Positions 35,557 to 44,078 are shown, counted from the stretch's first letter. The stretch is 64,000 nt of DNA from UBA932 sp031548545 (GCA_031548545.1 JAVBQY010000007.1:146874-210873); one strand, 5' to 3'. Made by a program: numbers and translations. The notes: a model not told the origin generated them from the letters alone.

Positions 35557-35562
35557 AGCTTG

Positions 35563-36792
35563 TTATCTTCTTCTGGAACCACCCGAACCACCCGAACTGC
35601 TGCCGGAGCCGCCGGAATATCCGCCGCTCGAAGAGGCGTTGCTGTTAGAGGAGTTATAACTATGGTTGGAATGGTTGTTGGTGTTGTTATTGCTGTTGTT
35701 GTTACTGTTGTTATCGTTGTTACGGGGCCTGCGGCTTTGATATGAGGGTTCATTGTTATTCGACCCGGAGTTGGATTTGTTCGTACCGCCGGAGCCTATC
35801 GTAACATTATTGCTATGGCCGGCTTGATTGCCGCCGCGGCGTGTGTTGTTATAATTGTAGTTGCCGTTGTTTGTTTCCGGATTGATACGGGTGTACTGGG
35901 GTTTATTGCCGGTACCTGCACCTGTATTGTCTGTGTTAGTCCGGCGGCGGTTATTATAATTATATGTATTGCCGTTATTGGTAATAGAGCCGTTGTTATG
36001 GCTTCTGCGAAGGTCCTGACCGGAGGAGCGGCCCATGTTTTGCCCATAGTGGCTGCTTTGGTTGCGGTTGCCGCTAACCTGCTGCATTTGCGGGCTGCGC
36101 CGTTGTTCGGAGTAGGATGGGCGTGCGCCTATCGGAGACTGTGGTTGACGGCCGTAATGGTCTGCATAATAAGGTCTGTAGGGGACATAAGGTCCGTAGG
36201 GTCCGTAAGGGTGATAGGGGCCGTAAGGTCCATAAGGCCTGTAGTAGTAAGGAGTCCATGCATAGTAAGAGCCATACCAGGGACTGTACCACGGATCATA
36301 CCAGCCGCAACAGTAGCGGTAAGGGTTCCACCAGGGATTATAATAGCCGTAGTAAGGATAGTTGTAGTAAGGATAGCCCCAGGCCCAATTGGCGGATACA
36401 TAAATATTCACACCGGATGACGGACGGGTATATTCAGTCTGGTCGAACATCCTCAATCTACGGGCATAAGAATCATCATCGCCGTCCAGGTTTACATAAG
36501 TGTAGTTGTTGGTTCCGGCCTGTTCATTGTCTAAGGCGCGTACGGTAGCGGCGTTGCTTTTCTCTGCCACTACCTGGCTGTTGGCGGAAGAGGACTTGGA
36601 GATAACAGTGCGGCTCTTTTCGTATAAGGCTTGCGCTTCACTATTATTCTCGGCTGCGCGTTGAGGATTGGCTTGGCGCTGGCTTCCGGCGGGCGCATAG
36701 ATACTGTCTTCCGGAATTGATGAATATTGCGAAGATGCACATCCTCCGGCTATTAAAAGGGCGGTAATTGTAACGGCGTGTAAAAATTTCAT
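35563..36792 (-). CDS. Low-complexity lipoprotein (Tyr/Pro- and Asn/Ser/Gly-rich)
   Basis: About 409 residues. Signal peptide ending IAGGC (lipobox), then ASSQYSSIPEDSIY. Residues ~95-130 hold a more ordered segment (NYTYVNLDGDDDSYARRLRMFDQ). Residues ~145-205 are Trp/Tyr/Pro-rich (YPYYNYPYYGYYNPWWNPY and repeated PYGPYGP units). From ~235 to the end it is Asn-, Ser-, Arg- and Gly-rich, closing with SGGSGGSRRR. Two ATGs (36795, 36792); an AGGAGG Shine-Dalgarno five bases before 36792 supports the second and is unusual here. Role unknown; surface localisation likely. Possibly co-transcribed with the FadL-like genes. Confidence 0.75.
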   Translation of the reverse strand: MKFLHAVTITALLIAGGCASSQYSSIPEDSIYAPAGSQRQANPQRAAENNSEAQALYEKSRTVISKSSSANSQVVAEKSNAATVRALDNEQAGTNNYTYVNLDGDDDSYARRLRMFDQTEYTRPSSGVNIYVSANWAWGYPYYNYPYYGYYNPWWNPYRYCCGWYDPWYSPWYGSYYAWTPYYYRPYGPYGPYHPYGPYGPYVPYRPYYADHYGRQPQSPIGARPSYSEQRRSPQMQQVSGNRNQSSHYGQNMGRSSGQDLRRSHNNGSITNNGNTYNYNNRRRTNTDNTGAGTGNKPQYTRINPETNNGNYNYNNTRRGGNQAGHSNNVTIGSGGTNKSNSGSNNNEPSYQSRRPRNNDNNSNNNSNNNTNNHSNHSYNSSNSNASSSGGYSGGSGSSSGGSGGSRRR

Positions 36793-36797
36793 CATAA

Positions 36798-36803
36798 CCT
36801 CCT
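36798..36803 (-). promoter_or_regulatory. Strong Shine-Dalgarno AGGAGG
   Basis: On the minus strand AGGAGG lies two bases before ATG 36795 and five before ATG 36792. Genes in this window generally lack such a site, so it argues for the 36792 start and high translation. Confidence 0.7.
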
Positions 36804-36824
36804 TTTTTATTCGGTTAAATTTCC

Positions 36825-36832
36825 TACTTTTG
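36825..36832 (+). promoter_or_regulatory. -7 box TACTTTTG for proS
   Basis: Matches TAnnTTTG on the plus strand; start codon 81 bases downstream. It overlaps the region of the divergent lipoprotein promoter. Confidence 0.5.
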
Positions 36833-36845
36833 CAGGAATTTATTG

Positions 36846-36853
36846 CAAAGATA
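36846..36853 (-). promoter_or_regulatory. -7 box TATCTTTG for the low-complexity lipoprotein gene
   Basis: Minus-strand exact match, about 53 bases before the lipoprotein start; only 13 bases from the proS -7 box on the other strand. Confidence 0.55.
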
Positions 36854-36912
36854 ACAAAAAATACAGCTTGTTTGGTTAAAATATAACTAAATAAGTTAAA
36901 AAGTTTAAAAAC

Positions 36913-38385
36913 ATGGCGAAAGAAGTTACAACAAAGGAAGAAAATTATTCATTATGGTATAATAATCTGGTGATTAAGGCCGATTTGGCAGAGAATTCTG
37001 CGGTGAGAGGATGTATGGTTATAAAGCCTTATGGTTATGCCATTTGGGAGAAGATGCAGGCGGCTCTTGATAAAATGTTCAAGGATACCGGTCATGTTAA
37101 TGCTTATTTTCCTTTGTTTATTCCCAAGTCTTTCCTGAGTAAGGAAGCCGAACATGTGGAAGGATTTGCCAAAGAATGCGCTGTGGTGACCCATCACCGT
37201 TTGATGAATAGTCCCGATGGTAAAGGTGTTGTTGTAGACCCGTCGGCCAAGCTGGAAGAAGAGCTGGTTGTGCGCCCCACGTCCGAGACGATTATCTGGA
37301 ATACCTATAAGAATTGGATTACCTCTTACCGGGATCTGCCGATTCTTTGTAACCAATGGGCCAATGTAGTGCGTTGGGAGATGCGTACCCGCCTTTTCCT
37401 GCGTACGGCCGAGTTCCTCTGGCAGGAAGGCCATACGGCCCATGCCACCCGTCAGGAGGCCGTAGAGGAAACAGAGCGCATGGTGAATGTGTACGCCCGT
37501 TTTGCCCGCGAGTGGATGGCCCTGCCGGTGCTTGTAGGAAGCAAGACGGCCAGTGAGCGTTTTGCCGGAGCCATTGATACGCGTTGTATTGAGGCTATGA
37601 TGCAAGACGGAAAAGCCTTGCAGGCCGGTACTTCACATTTCCTGGGACAGAATTTCGCCAAGGCCTTTGAAGTACAGTTTGCCGGAAAAGACGGTAAACT
37701 GGATTATGTCTGGGCAACCTCATGGGGGGTATCAACCCGTTTGATCGGCGCGTTGATTATGGCTCATAGTGATAATAACGGATTGGTGCTTCCTCCGAAG
37801 TTAGCGCCTATACAGGTGGTGATGGTGCCCATTTTCAAAGGGGAAGAAGAGTTGGCAATGATGCGTGAGCACCTCTCGAAGATTAAAGTGGAACTGGAAG
37901 CTAAAGGTATCAGCGTGAAGATTGATGACCGGGATAACCTGCGTTCGGGCTTTAAATTTGCCGAATGGGAACTGAAGGGCGTACCGGTACGTATAGCCGT
38001 TGGCCCTCGTGATATGCAGAACGGTACCCTGGAGATTGCCCGCCGTGATACCCTGGAAAAACAGACCATTGCTGTGGAAGGCATTGCCACTCATGTGGAA
38101 GAACTGTTGAATGCCATTCAGGATAATATATACGGCAAGGCCCTGGCCTTCCGGGATACGCATATGTATAAGGTAGATAGCTATGAGGAGTTCAAAACCC
38201 GCATAGAAGAGGGCGGATTCTTTCTCTGCCACTGGGATGGTACGCCTGAGACCGAGGCCTTGATCAAGGAAGAAACCAAGGCGACCATTCGTTGTATCCT
38301 GACGGATGAAACGCCGGAACCCGGCAAATGTATGGTTACCGGGCAACCCTCCGCCCAACGTGTTGTTTTTGCACGCTCGTACTAA
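36913..38385 (+). CDS. proS: Prolyl-tRNA synthetase (archaeal/eukaryotic-like short form)
   Basis: Charges tRNA-Pro. The 490-residue class II synthetase starts ENYSLWYNNLVIKADLAENSAVRGCMVIKPYGYAIWE, has motif 2 TEFLWQEGHTAHATRQEA near 165-180, motif 3 ALIMAHSDNNGLVLPPKLAP near 280-300, an anticodon-binding domain (GISVKIDDRDNLRSGFKFAEWELKGVPVRI) and the C-terminal zinc-type domain ending RVVFARSY; the bacterial editing insertion is absent, as usual in this form (ProS type 3). Length is typical. The heptamer repeat follows its stop. Confidence 0.95.
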   Translation: MAKEVTTKEENYSLWYNNLVIKADLAENSAVRGCMVIKPYGYAIWEKMQAALDKMFKDTGHVNAYFPLFIPKSFLSKEAEHVEGFAKECAVVTHHRLMNSPDGKGVVVDPSAKLEEELVVRPTSETIIWNTYKNWITSYRDLPILCNQWANVVRWEMRTRLFLRTAEFLWQEGHTAHATRQEAVEETERMVNVYARFAREWMALPVLVGSKTASERFAGAIDTRCIEAMMQDGKALQAGTSHFLGQNFAKAFEVQFAGKDGKLDYVWATSWGVSTRLIGALIMAHSDNNGLVLPPKLAPIQVVMVPIFKGEEELAMMREHLSKIKVELEAKGISVKIDDRDNLRSGFKFAEWELKGVPVRIAVGPRDMQNGTLEIARRDTLEKQTIAVEGIATHVEELLNAIQDNIYGKALAFRDTHMYKVDSYEEFKTRIEEGGFFLCHWDGTPETEALIKEETKATIRCILTDETPEPGKCMVTGQPSAQRVVFARSY

Positions 38386-38422
38386 ATAGTGAATAGTGAA
38401 TAATGAATAACGAATAATTGAA
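38386..38422. repeat. Intergenic tandem heptamers after proS
   Basis: The stretch atagtgaatagtgaataatgaataacgaataattga consists of 7-base units of the form (A/G)TGAATA or variants, starting right at the proS stop. Confidence 0.75.
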
Positions 38423-38464
38423 AAGTATTCATTATCAAAAATTTAATTTTTTAAACTCAAATAT

Positions 38465-39169
38465 ATGGACTCATCCGTCCCTCCGCGAGAGGAAATCCTG
38501 AAAAACCTGACAGACAAATCCTGTGCTAAACAGAAGGCTTATGATGTTGCCCTTGAAACATTCAACCAGCTGAAGGAAATCTTACATGAATTATGTAATG
38601 ATGTTAATGATGCCCTACCGGAAAATATAGACCGTCGTGTACGGCTGGAATACCGTGACAGGGGTAAGTTTGAAGCAGAGTTGAAAGTGGCCGGCGACAT
38701 GTTGATTTTCAGCATGCACTCCAATATTTTCCAATTTGACCGTGACCACCTGATCTGGAAAACCTCCTATGTACAGCAGAATCCTTATAATTCCTATTGC
38801 GGCATTATCAGTATTTATAATTTTTTGGCAGATTCTTTCAAGTTCAACCGGATTGAAGATTTGGGTTACCTTATAGGCCGTGTATTTATCAATAAGGACA
38901 GGCTGTTTTTTGTGGAAGGCAAGCGGCAGGTGGGTTTCCGCTACGGCAGTTTTGGTGAAAAGGCGATCACGCCGGCAGACCTGAAATCCATTGTAGAAAC
39001 CGCTATCCTCTATGCCATTGAATTTGACCTTTTGGTTCCGCCCTATGATATGGTGAAAATGGCTACCGTGGAGCAGATGAACATGAAGATTGAAAATGCT
39101 AAATTGCAGACCGGTAAACGTCTCGGCTTTCAGTTTAAGTCCGATGATGTGCTGAATGTTAAAGAATAA
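38465..39169 (+). CDS. Conserved Bacteroidetes protein of unknown function
   Basis: A 234-residue soluble protein without signal peptide. It begins with a helix-rich part (KAYDVALETFNQLKEILHELCNDVND, ~25-55), then a beta-rich segment with LEYRDRGKFEAELKVAGDMLIFSMHSNIFQF and NPYNSYCGIISIYNFLADSFKFNR, and FVEGKRQVGFRYGSFGEKAITPADLKSIVETAI. I do not recognise a characterised family. It lies between proS and ruvX on the plus strand, 17 bases before ruvX. A cytoplasmic housekeeping role is only a guess from the compact, well-ordered sequence. Confidence 0.7.
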   Translation: MDSSVPPREEILKNLTDKSCAKQKAYDVALETFNQLKEILHELCNDVNDALPENIDRRVRLEYRDRGKFEAELKVAGDMLIFSMHSNIFQFDRDHLIWKTSYVQQNPYNSYCGIISIYNFLADSFKFNRIEDLGYLIGRVFINKDRLFFVEGKRQVGFRYGSFGEKAITPADLKSIVETAILYAIEFDLLVPPYDMVKMATVEQMNMKIENAKLQTGKRLGFQFKSDDVLNVKE

Positions 39170-39174
39170 ATTCG

Positions 39175-39182
39175 TACCTTTG
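39175..39182 (+). promoter_or_regulatory. -7 box TACCTTTG adjacent to the ruvX start
   Basis: Exact TAnnTTTG match whose final G is only five bases before the ruvX ATG (39187), so the mRNA may be leaderless or nearly so. Confidence 0.6.
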
Positions 39183-39186
39183 CAGC

Positions 39187-39600
39187 ATGGCACGCATTCT
39201 GGCAATAGACTATGGGCAAAAGCGTACGGGATTAGCAGTTACTGATCCCCTGCAAATTATAGCTACGGCTTTGGATACGGTGCCTACCTCCGGCTTATTG
39301 GTTTACCTGAAAAAGTATTTGGAGAAAGAGTCCGTAGAGCGCTTTGTGGTGGGATATCCCCGGAATATGGATAATACGCCGTCGGATGCTACTAAGTATA
39401 TCGACCCTTTTCTGAAACAATTGGCGCAACAATTTCCGGAGATTAGTGTTTCTTTAGAAGATGAGCGATTCACTTCTAAAATGGCCTTTCAGGCGATGAT
39501 TGACGGTGGAATGAAGAAAATGGACCGGCGCAACAAGGGAACAATAGATAAAATAAGCGCGGTGATTATCCTTCAGTCTTTCATGGAACGGCAGCGTTGA
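39187..39600 (+). CDS. ruvX: Holliday junction resolvase-like RuvX/YqgF
   Basis: A 137-residue RNase H-fold protein involved in pre-16S rRNA 5' processing and once proposed as resolvase. First strand ARILAIDYGQKRTGLAVTDPL carries the first catalytic Asp (DYG, residue ~7); further motifs are VVGYPRNMD (~55) and LEDERFTSKMAF with the Glu-Asp-Glu cluster (~95), and a last acidic residue in the GTIDKISAVIIL helix. Length typical (130-145). Promoter touches its start, see the leaderless-transcript finding. A weak hairpin follows the stop. Confidence 0.93.
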   Translation: MARILAIDYGQKRTGLAVTDPLQIIATALDTVPTSGLLVYLKKYLEKESVERFVVGYPRNMDNTPSDATKYIDPFLKQLAQQFPEISVSLEDERFTSKMAFQAMIDGGMKKMDRRNKGTIDKISAVIILQSFMERQR

Positions 39601-39627
39601 GCCTGTTGACGCACAGGCTTCTGTCTT
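39600..39627 (+). terminator. Weak hairpin after ruvX
   Basis: Stem agcctgt (39600-39606) / acaggct (39613-39619) with a six-base loop; downstream tctgtctt is only partly T-rich, so termination is uncertain. Confidence 0.4.
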
Positions 39628-39655
39628 GCTAAAGGAGTTCTTTTATTATTACTCG

Positions 39656-39694
39656 CCTCACGGCTCATGAGCTCATTTTTCTCGGTTCATTATT
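39656..39694 (+). repeat. Third, degenerate copy of the 39-base repeat
   Basis: cctcacggctcatgagctca followed by tttttctcggttcattatt matches the copies at 13056 and 13100 with six differences. As there, it precedes heptamer repeats and a start codon (def). Confidence 0.8.
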
Positions 39695-39724
39695 CACTAT
39701 TAGTTATTCATTATTCATTAATTT
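39685..39724. repeat. Intergenic tandem heptamers before def
   Basis: Units such as TATTCAC, TATTAGT and TATTCAT run to three bases before the def ATG; they open an N-terminal frame extension (39667) that is not real coding sequence. Confidence 0.75.
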
Positions 39725-39726
39725 GT

Positions 39727-40281
39727 ATGGTTCTTCCGATTTATATATATGGTTCTGCGGTACTTAAAAAGAAAGCCGCGTTGCTAACCCCCGATTATCC
39801 GGGGCTGCAACAGTTAATAGCCGATATGCGTGATACGCTGGCCCATGCCGAAGGCGTTGGTTTGGCGGCCCCACAGGTGGGGCATTCTATTCGTTTATTT
39901 ATTACCGATGGTGCGCCTTTTAAGGAGGAGAATCCGGAGTTGGCAAGCTTTCAGCGGGTGATGATTAATCCCGAGATTATAGAATTCAGCCGGGAGTGCT
40001 GGACTTTCAATGAAGGTTGCCTGAGTGTGCCTGACATTCATGAAGATGTGATACGACCGGAGAAAGTACGTATCCGCTATCTGGATGAAAACTTTAAGGA
40101 GCAGGAAGAGTCTCTTGACGGATTGGCGGCGCGGATCGTACAGCATGAGTATGACCATATAGAAGGTAATGTATTCACGGAAAAACTGTCGCCTATCCGG
40201 CGGAAGTTGTTGAGCGGAAGGCTTAAAAATATGTCGCGCGGTAAGGTTTCCGCCCACTATAAGACCAAGCTGGAACAGTAG
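39727..40281 (+). CDS. def: Peptide deformylase
   Basis: Removes the N-formyl group from nascent proteins; Fe/Zn enzyme. The 184-residue product has all three motifs: GVGLAAPQVG (about residues 44-53), EGCLSVPD (~98-105) with the metal Cys, and QHEYDHIEG (~140-148) with the two metal His and catalytic Glu. Start set at ATG 39727 (MVLPIYIYGSAVL), the canonical N-terminus; the frame upstream is heptamer repeat. Length usual for the Bacteroidetes form. Confidence 0.95.
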   Translation: MVLPIYIYGSAVLKKKAALLTPDYPGLQQLIADMRDTLAHAEGVGLAAPQVGHSIRLFITDGAPFKEENPELASFQRVMINPEIIEFSRECWTFNEGCLSVPDIHEDVIRPEKVRIRYLDENFKEQEESLDGLAARIVQHEYDHIEGNVFTEKLSPIRRKLLSGRLKNMSRGKVSAHYKTKLEQ

Positions 40282-40296
40282 GATTACGCCTTGGGC

Positions 40297-41721
40297 TTAA
40301 TCCCACTTGACCGCATCAAACTTCAGCAGTATGAAGAGCATGAGGGTAAAGGCCCAGAGGGAAGATCCCCCATAGCTTATAAAAGGCAGGGGAATGCCTA
40401 TTACAGGCGCCAGGCCGATGGTCATGGCAATATTGATCACCACATGAAATGCAATGAATGAGAAGACGCAGTAACCGTATATGCGGGCAAAGGCGTCTCG
40501 TTGCCGTTCGGAAATGCTCACAATGCGGCTTAGTAACCACACATAAAGGGCTATTACTGTTAGTACGCCCAGAAATCCCCATTCTTCGCCGATCGTACAG
40601 AAGATAAAATCGGTACTTTGTTCGGGGACAAAGTTGTATTTGGTTTGTGTGCCTTCTAAAAAACCCTTGCCAAAAAAGCCGCCGGAGCCAATGGCTACCT
40701 TTGACTGGTGTACGTTGTAACCGGCGCCCTGGAGGTCTTCTTTCAGCCCCAGCATATCTTCTATACGATCACGGTGGTGCGGTTTGAGCAGATTGTCATA
40801 CATATAATCTACGGAAGAAGCTATGGCGATGGAACCGATGAAAAACAGCGCTATAGGCCAGAAATAACGGACTTTCTTTTTAATAGCTACATAGATTCCG
40901 CCGGTAACGGCCAGTCCGCAGGCGCCCAGGAATACCTGCTGGCTATTCAGTACCGGTTGACCGAAGAGAGGGAGTATAAGTTTGTCTGCCAATAGAAAAC
41001 AGCCGAAGGACGCTGTTGTGGCTATGAGCAGGTCCGAAAGCCTGTGGCTGAAGAGGGTGTAAGTGAGTAACGTTATAATCCACAGGAAGATAAATACGGA
41101 TAGTGGTTGCCAAATGATGGAGAGGATGAAGATAACGGCGCAGAAGGCCACAATTCCGACAATCCACCCCGACATTCCTTCGCGGTAAAGCATGATGAGC
41201 AGGGCGGAGAATACCAGGGCCGATCCGGTGTCATGTTGCAGGAGGATGAGGGCTATGGGCAATAGAATGATAGCGCCTACTTTGATGATATTCGCCGGCC
41301 GGATGAGTTTGAAATTATGCTGGCTCATCAGTTTAGCCAGGGCTAATGAGGTGGCAAGTTTGGCCAGTTCTGCCGGTTGGAGCCGTACCGGGCCTACAAT
41401 AAACCAGGAGCGGGAGCCGTTGACCTCAACGCCTGCGACCAATACCAGTGCCAATAGCAATATGATAGCGCCATAAATAATGTAGGCAAATACCGAGAAA
41501 AATTTATGGTCTATGAGCAATATGAATAAGGCCAGTACCATTGCGCTGATCATCCAGATCAACTGCATGCCGTAGCGTTGGGTAATGTCGAAGATACTGG
41601 TGTGCTCTTCATTGTATACGGACGCATAGACACTGATCCAGCCGATGAACAGCAGCAGCAGGAAAATGCCTGTGGTGGTCAAGTCAAGCTTGTTAAATAT
41701 GTTGTTATGTTCGCGTCTCAT
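40297..41721 (-). CDS. rodA: Rod shape-determining protein RodA (SEDS glycosyltransferase)
   Basis: Inner-membrane peptidoglycan polymerase working with PBP2 in elongation. The 474-residue protein has about ten membrane helices, a SEDS-type region VNGSRSWFIVGPVRLQPAELAKLATSLALAK (~105-130), LLQHDTGSALVF (~158-170), and C-terminal GIPLPFISYGGSSLWAFTLMLFILL. A longer periplasmic segment lies around FLEGTQTKYNFVPEQSTDFIFCTIGEEWGF. ATG overlaps the PBP2 stop (ATGA). Last gene of mreBCD-mrdA-rodA. Confidence 0.95.
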   Translation of the reverse strand: MRREHNNIFNKLDLTTTGIFLLLLFIGWISVYASVYNEEHTSIFDITQRYGMQLIWMISAMVLALFILLIDHKFFSVFAYIIYGAIILLLALVLVAGVEVNGSRSWFIVGPVRLQPAELAKLATSLALAKLMSQHNFKLIRPANIIKVGAIILLPIALILLQHDTGSALVFSALLIMLYREGMSGWIVGIVAFCAVIFILSIIWQPLSVFIFLWIITLLTYTLFSHRLSDLLIATTASFGCFLLADKLILPLFGQPVLNSQQVFLGACGLAVTGGIYVAIKKKVRYFWPIALFFIGSIAIASSVDYMYDNLLKPHHRDRIEDMLGLKEDLQGAGYNVHQSKVAIGSGGFFGKGFLEGTQTKYNFVPEQSTDFIFCTIGEEWGFLGVLTVIALYVWLLSRIVSISERQRDAFARIYGYCVFSFIAFHVVINIAMTIGLAPVIGIPLPFISYGGSSLWAFTLMLFILLKFDAVKWD

Positions 41722-43550
41722 TTCTTTTTCTTCATCCGGCTGGCCTTGCTCATGAAATTACCGGCCTTCATTCTTTCTTCTATGTCCGGGCGTTTTACTT
41801 CGCCGGTGAGGTAATATTCGGTCATCAGGGAGGCGATAGGTGCCGCCCAACTGCCGCCCCAGCCGGCATTTTCGAGGTATACGGCAATGGCTATTTTCGG
41901 GTTTTCACGTGGGGCAAAGCACATGAATACGGAGTGGTTTTCACCGTGGGGATTCTGGGCCGTGCCGGTTTTTCCGCACATATCTATGCCGGGGATACGC
42001 ACCCAGCCTGCCGTAGCGCCCGGTCCGCCGTTGACAGCCAGGTACATTCCATCAATCACAGGACTGAAGTGGGCGGTGTCTACCAAGGTATAGTGTTTTT
42101 CGAGGTAGTTGGGATTGGTCGGTTCCCCTTCTATATTGCGAACGATATGTGGTGTATAGTAGTAGCCTCTGTTGGCCAGGGTGGCGGCAAAGTTGGCCAG
42201 GTGGAGGGGGGTGGTGCCTATTTCCCCTTGTCCGATGGACAGGGATATGATGGATAATGATTTCCATTTTCCAACACCGTGTATACGGTCGTAGGTACGG
42301 GTGGTGGGCAGCATACCACCCAGTTCGTGAGGAATATCGGAGCCTAATTTGGTCCCGAAACCGAAGCTTTGCACGTATTCGCGCCAGTGGTTGAATGCCT
42401 CGCTAACACTATTGTATTTGGGATTGTCTATGATGTTGCGGAAAACGTGGCAGTAATATGCATTGCATGACATCTGGATGGATTGCCGCATGTCCAACGG
42501 AGAGGGATGGGCGTGGCATTCTACGCCGCGGCCCACTTTATAGCCCATGGCGCAACCATAGCGGCTTTCGGGAGTGACTACACCTTCTTGCAATCCGATC
42601 AGGGCGTTGGCCACTTTGAATACGGAACCGGGAGGGTAGGGTGACATCACCGCCCTGTTATATAACGGTTTTAAAGGATCTCTTTGTAACGCCTGGAAGT
42701 TACGGTTGATACCGACCAGTAAAGAAGGGTCAATGCCGGGGGCGGAGATCAGGGCCAGTATCTCGCCGGTAGACGGTTCTATGGCTACCACGCTGCCTAT
42801 TTTATTTTGCATCAGCATTTCGCCGTATTCCTGCAGGTCCATGTCAATGGTGCAGACTACATCTTTGCCGGCTACAGCTACGGAGTCGTATAATCCGTCC
42901 TGATAGGATTTTTTAATCTGATTATGTACGTCGCGCACGTAAATGCTCATCCCTTTTTTGCCGCGTAATGCTTCTTCATAGGCTAATTCTACGCCGCTCT
43001 TGCCGATATAGTCCCCCATTTTATAATACGGTTGCTTGCGTATGGTAGCGGTGTCTACTTCGGTTACGTAGCCTAACAGGTTGCCGGCCATATTGCGCGG
43101 ATAACTGCGCAGGGTACGGCGTTGTGCATAAAATCCCGGATATTTATAGGCCTTTTCCTGGAACATGGCGTAAGATTCGGCCGGGACCTGCTTTTGAAAT
43201 ACGGTGGCCTGGTAGCCTCTACGCCGCCGTACATCTTTCAGTGTATTGCGGCAGTAATTTTCGGAAACATTCAGGATATGGCAGAGCTCCGTCGTGTCAA
43301 AGCTTTTTACTTCGCGGGGAATTACCATGATGTCATAGGTGGTTTTATTGCCTACCAGCGGGCGTCCCTTACGGTCGAGCACCAGTCCCCTGGCCGGATA
43401 CAGGACCTCATAACGCAGCACGTTGTTGCTCGCCGTGACTTTATAGGAGTTGTCGATCACCTGTATATAAAACAAGCGACCCAACAGGATCAGGGCTATG
43501 AGTACCAGCACTCCTGTGATGATATTTTTTTTATCGGAGATGGTTTTCAT
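41718..43550 (-). CDS. mrdA: Penicillin-binding protein 2 (elongasome transpeptidase)
   Basis: A 610-residue class B PBP: single N-terminal anchor (KKNIITGVLVLIALILLGRLFYIQVI), pedestal with VLYPARGLVLDRKGRPLVGN, and transpeptidase domain with the active SxxK in PPGSVFKV (~310), the SCN motif MSCNAYY (~360), and KTG in CGKTGTAQNP (~530). It cross-links wall peptides during rod elongation, partner of RodA and the MreBCD scaffold. Three bases separate it from mreD, four-base overlap with rodA. Confidence 0.95.
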   Translation of the reverse strand: MKTISDKKNIITGVLVLIALILLGRLFYIQVIDNSYKVTASNNVLRYEVLYPARGLVLDRKGRPLVGNKTTYDIMVIPREVKSFDTTELCHILNVSENYCRNTLKDVRRRRGYQATVFQKQVPAESYAMFQEKAYKYPGFYAQRRTLRSYPRNMAGNLLGYVTEVDTATIRKQPYYKMGDYIGKSGVELAYEEALRGKKGMSIYVRDVHNQIKKSYQDGLYDSVAVAGKDVVCTIDMDLQEYGEMLMQNKIGSVVAIEPSTGEILALISAPGIDPSLLVGINRNFQALQRDPLKPLYNRAVMSPYPPGSVFKVANALIGLQEGVVTPESRYGCAMGYKVGRGVECHAHPSPLDMRQSIQMSCNAYYCHVFRNIIDNPKYNSVSEAFNHWREYVQSFGFGTKLGSDIPHELGGMLPTTRTYDRIHGVGKWKSLSIISLSIGQGEIGTTPLHLANFAATLANRGYYYTPHIVRNIEGEPTNPNYLEKHYTLVDTAHFSPVIDGMYLAVNGGPGATAGWVRIPGIDMCGKTGTAQNPHGENHSVFMCFAPRENPKIAIAVYLENAGWGGSWAAPIASLMTEYYLTGEVKRPDIEERMKAGNFMSKASRMKKKK

Positions 43551-43553
43551 GCG

Positions 43554-44078
43554 TTACCGGATAGCTTTTTTTCCGGAGGTGAAGGCGTATTGCAATGCAA
43601 CAATCAGCAGGGTAGACACCAGGCTGCTGCAGATAATGCGCAGAATGAGTTGTAAAATCTTTCCCGTACTGAAACTGTCGAGCAGGCATAATACCGTAAA
43701 ATAAATTACAGCAGAGAGAATGATGTAGGTGAGGAAGGGACGGAGTCCCAATTCTGCCGGAACGGGGATGCCGGAGCTATCCAGATTCTCTTTGGTGGAT
43801 ACGAGCCGTAACAAGGGGAACCGCATATAAGCCAGTATTAATAAGGAGGCGGCATGGAGACCCAGCACGCCTACCGACAGCAGGTCGATCCCCAAGCCCA
43901 GGGCAAATGCCCATAGCAGAACGCCGGTAACAGGATAGTTGAACGGCAATAACAAGATAAATATAAGATAGAGCTCCGGATGGACGTAGGTGCCCAAGGG
44001 AAGTTTATCTATTACAAAGTCCTGAAGCAGAAGCAGCACTATGAAGTATAAAAGTTGTAACAGAAAGTGTCTAGTCAT
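43554..44078 (-). CDS. mreD: Rod shape-determining protein MreD
   Basis: A 174-residue membrane protein with five or so hydrophobic helices (LLYFIVLLLLQDFVI, LYLIFILLLPFNYPVTGVLLWAFALGLGIDLLS, LHAASLLILAYM, LRPFLTYIILSAVIYFTVLCLLDSF). Sequence conservation of MreD is low; assignment rests on membrane layout, size and its place between mreC and mrdA. Overlaps mreC by eight bases. Confidence 0.85.
   Translation of the reverse strand: MTRHFLLQLLYFIVLLLLQDFVIDKLPLGTYVHPELYLIFILLLPFNYPVTGVLLWAFALGLGIDLLSVGVLGLHAASLLILAYMRFPLLRLVSTKENLDSSGIPVPAELGLRPFLTYIILSAVIYFTVLCLLDSFSTGKILQLILRIICSSLVSTLLIVALQYAFTSGKKAIR

Noticed and set aside
35815..36420. 201-residue plus-strand frame opposite the lipoprotein
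   Set aside because: Antisense of low-complexity sequence, giving Ala/Val/Ile-rich nonsense.
39667..39726. Extended start of peptide deformylase (VHYSLLVIHYSL)
   Set aside because: Repeat-derived; the canonical deformylase N-terminus starts at 39727.
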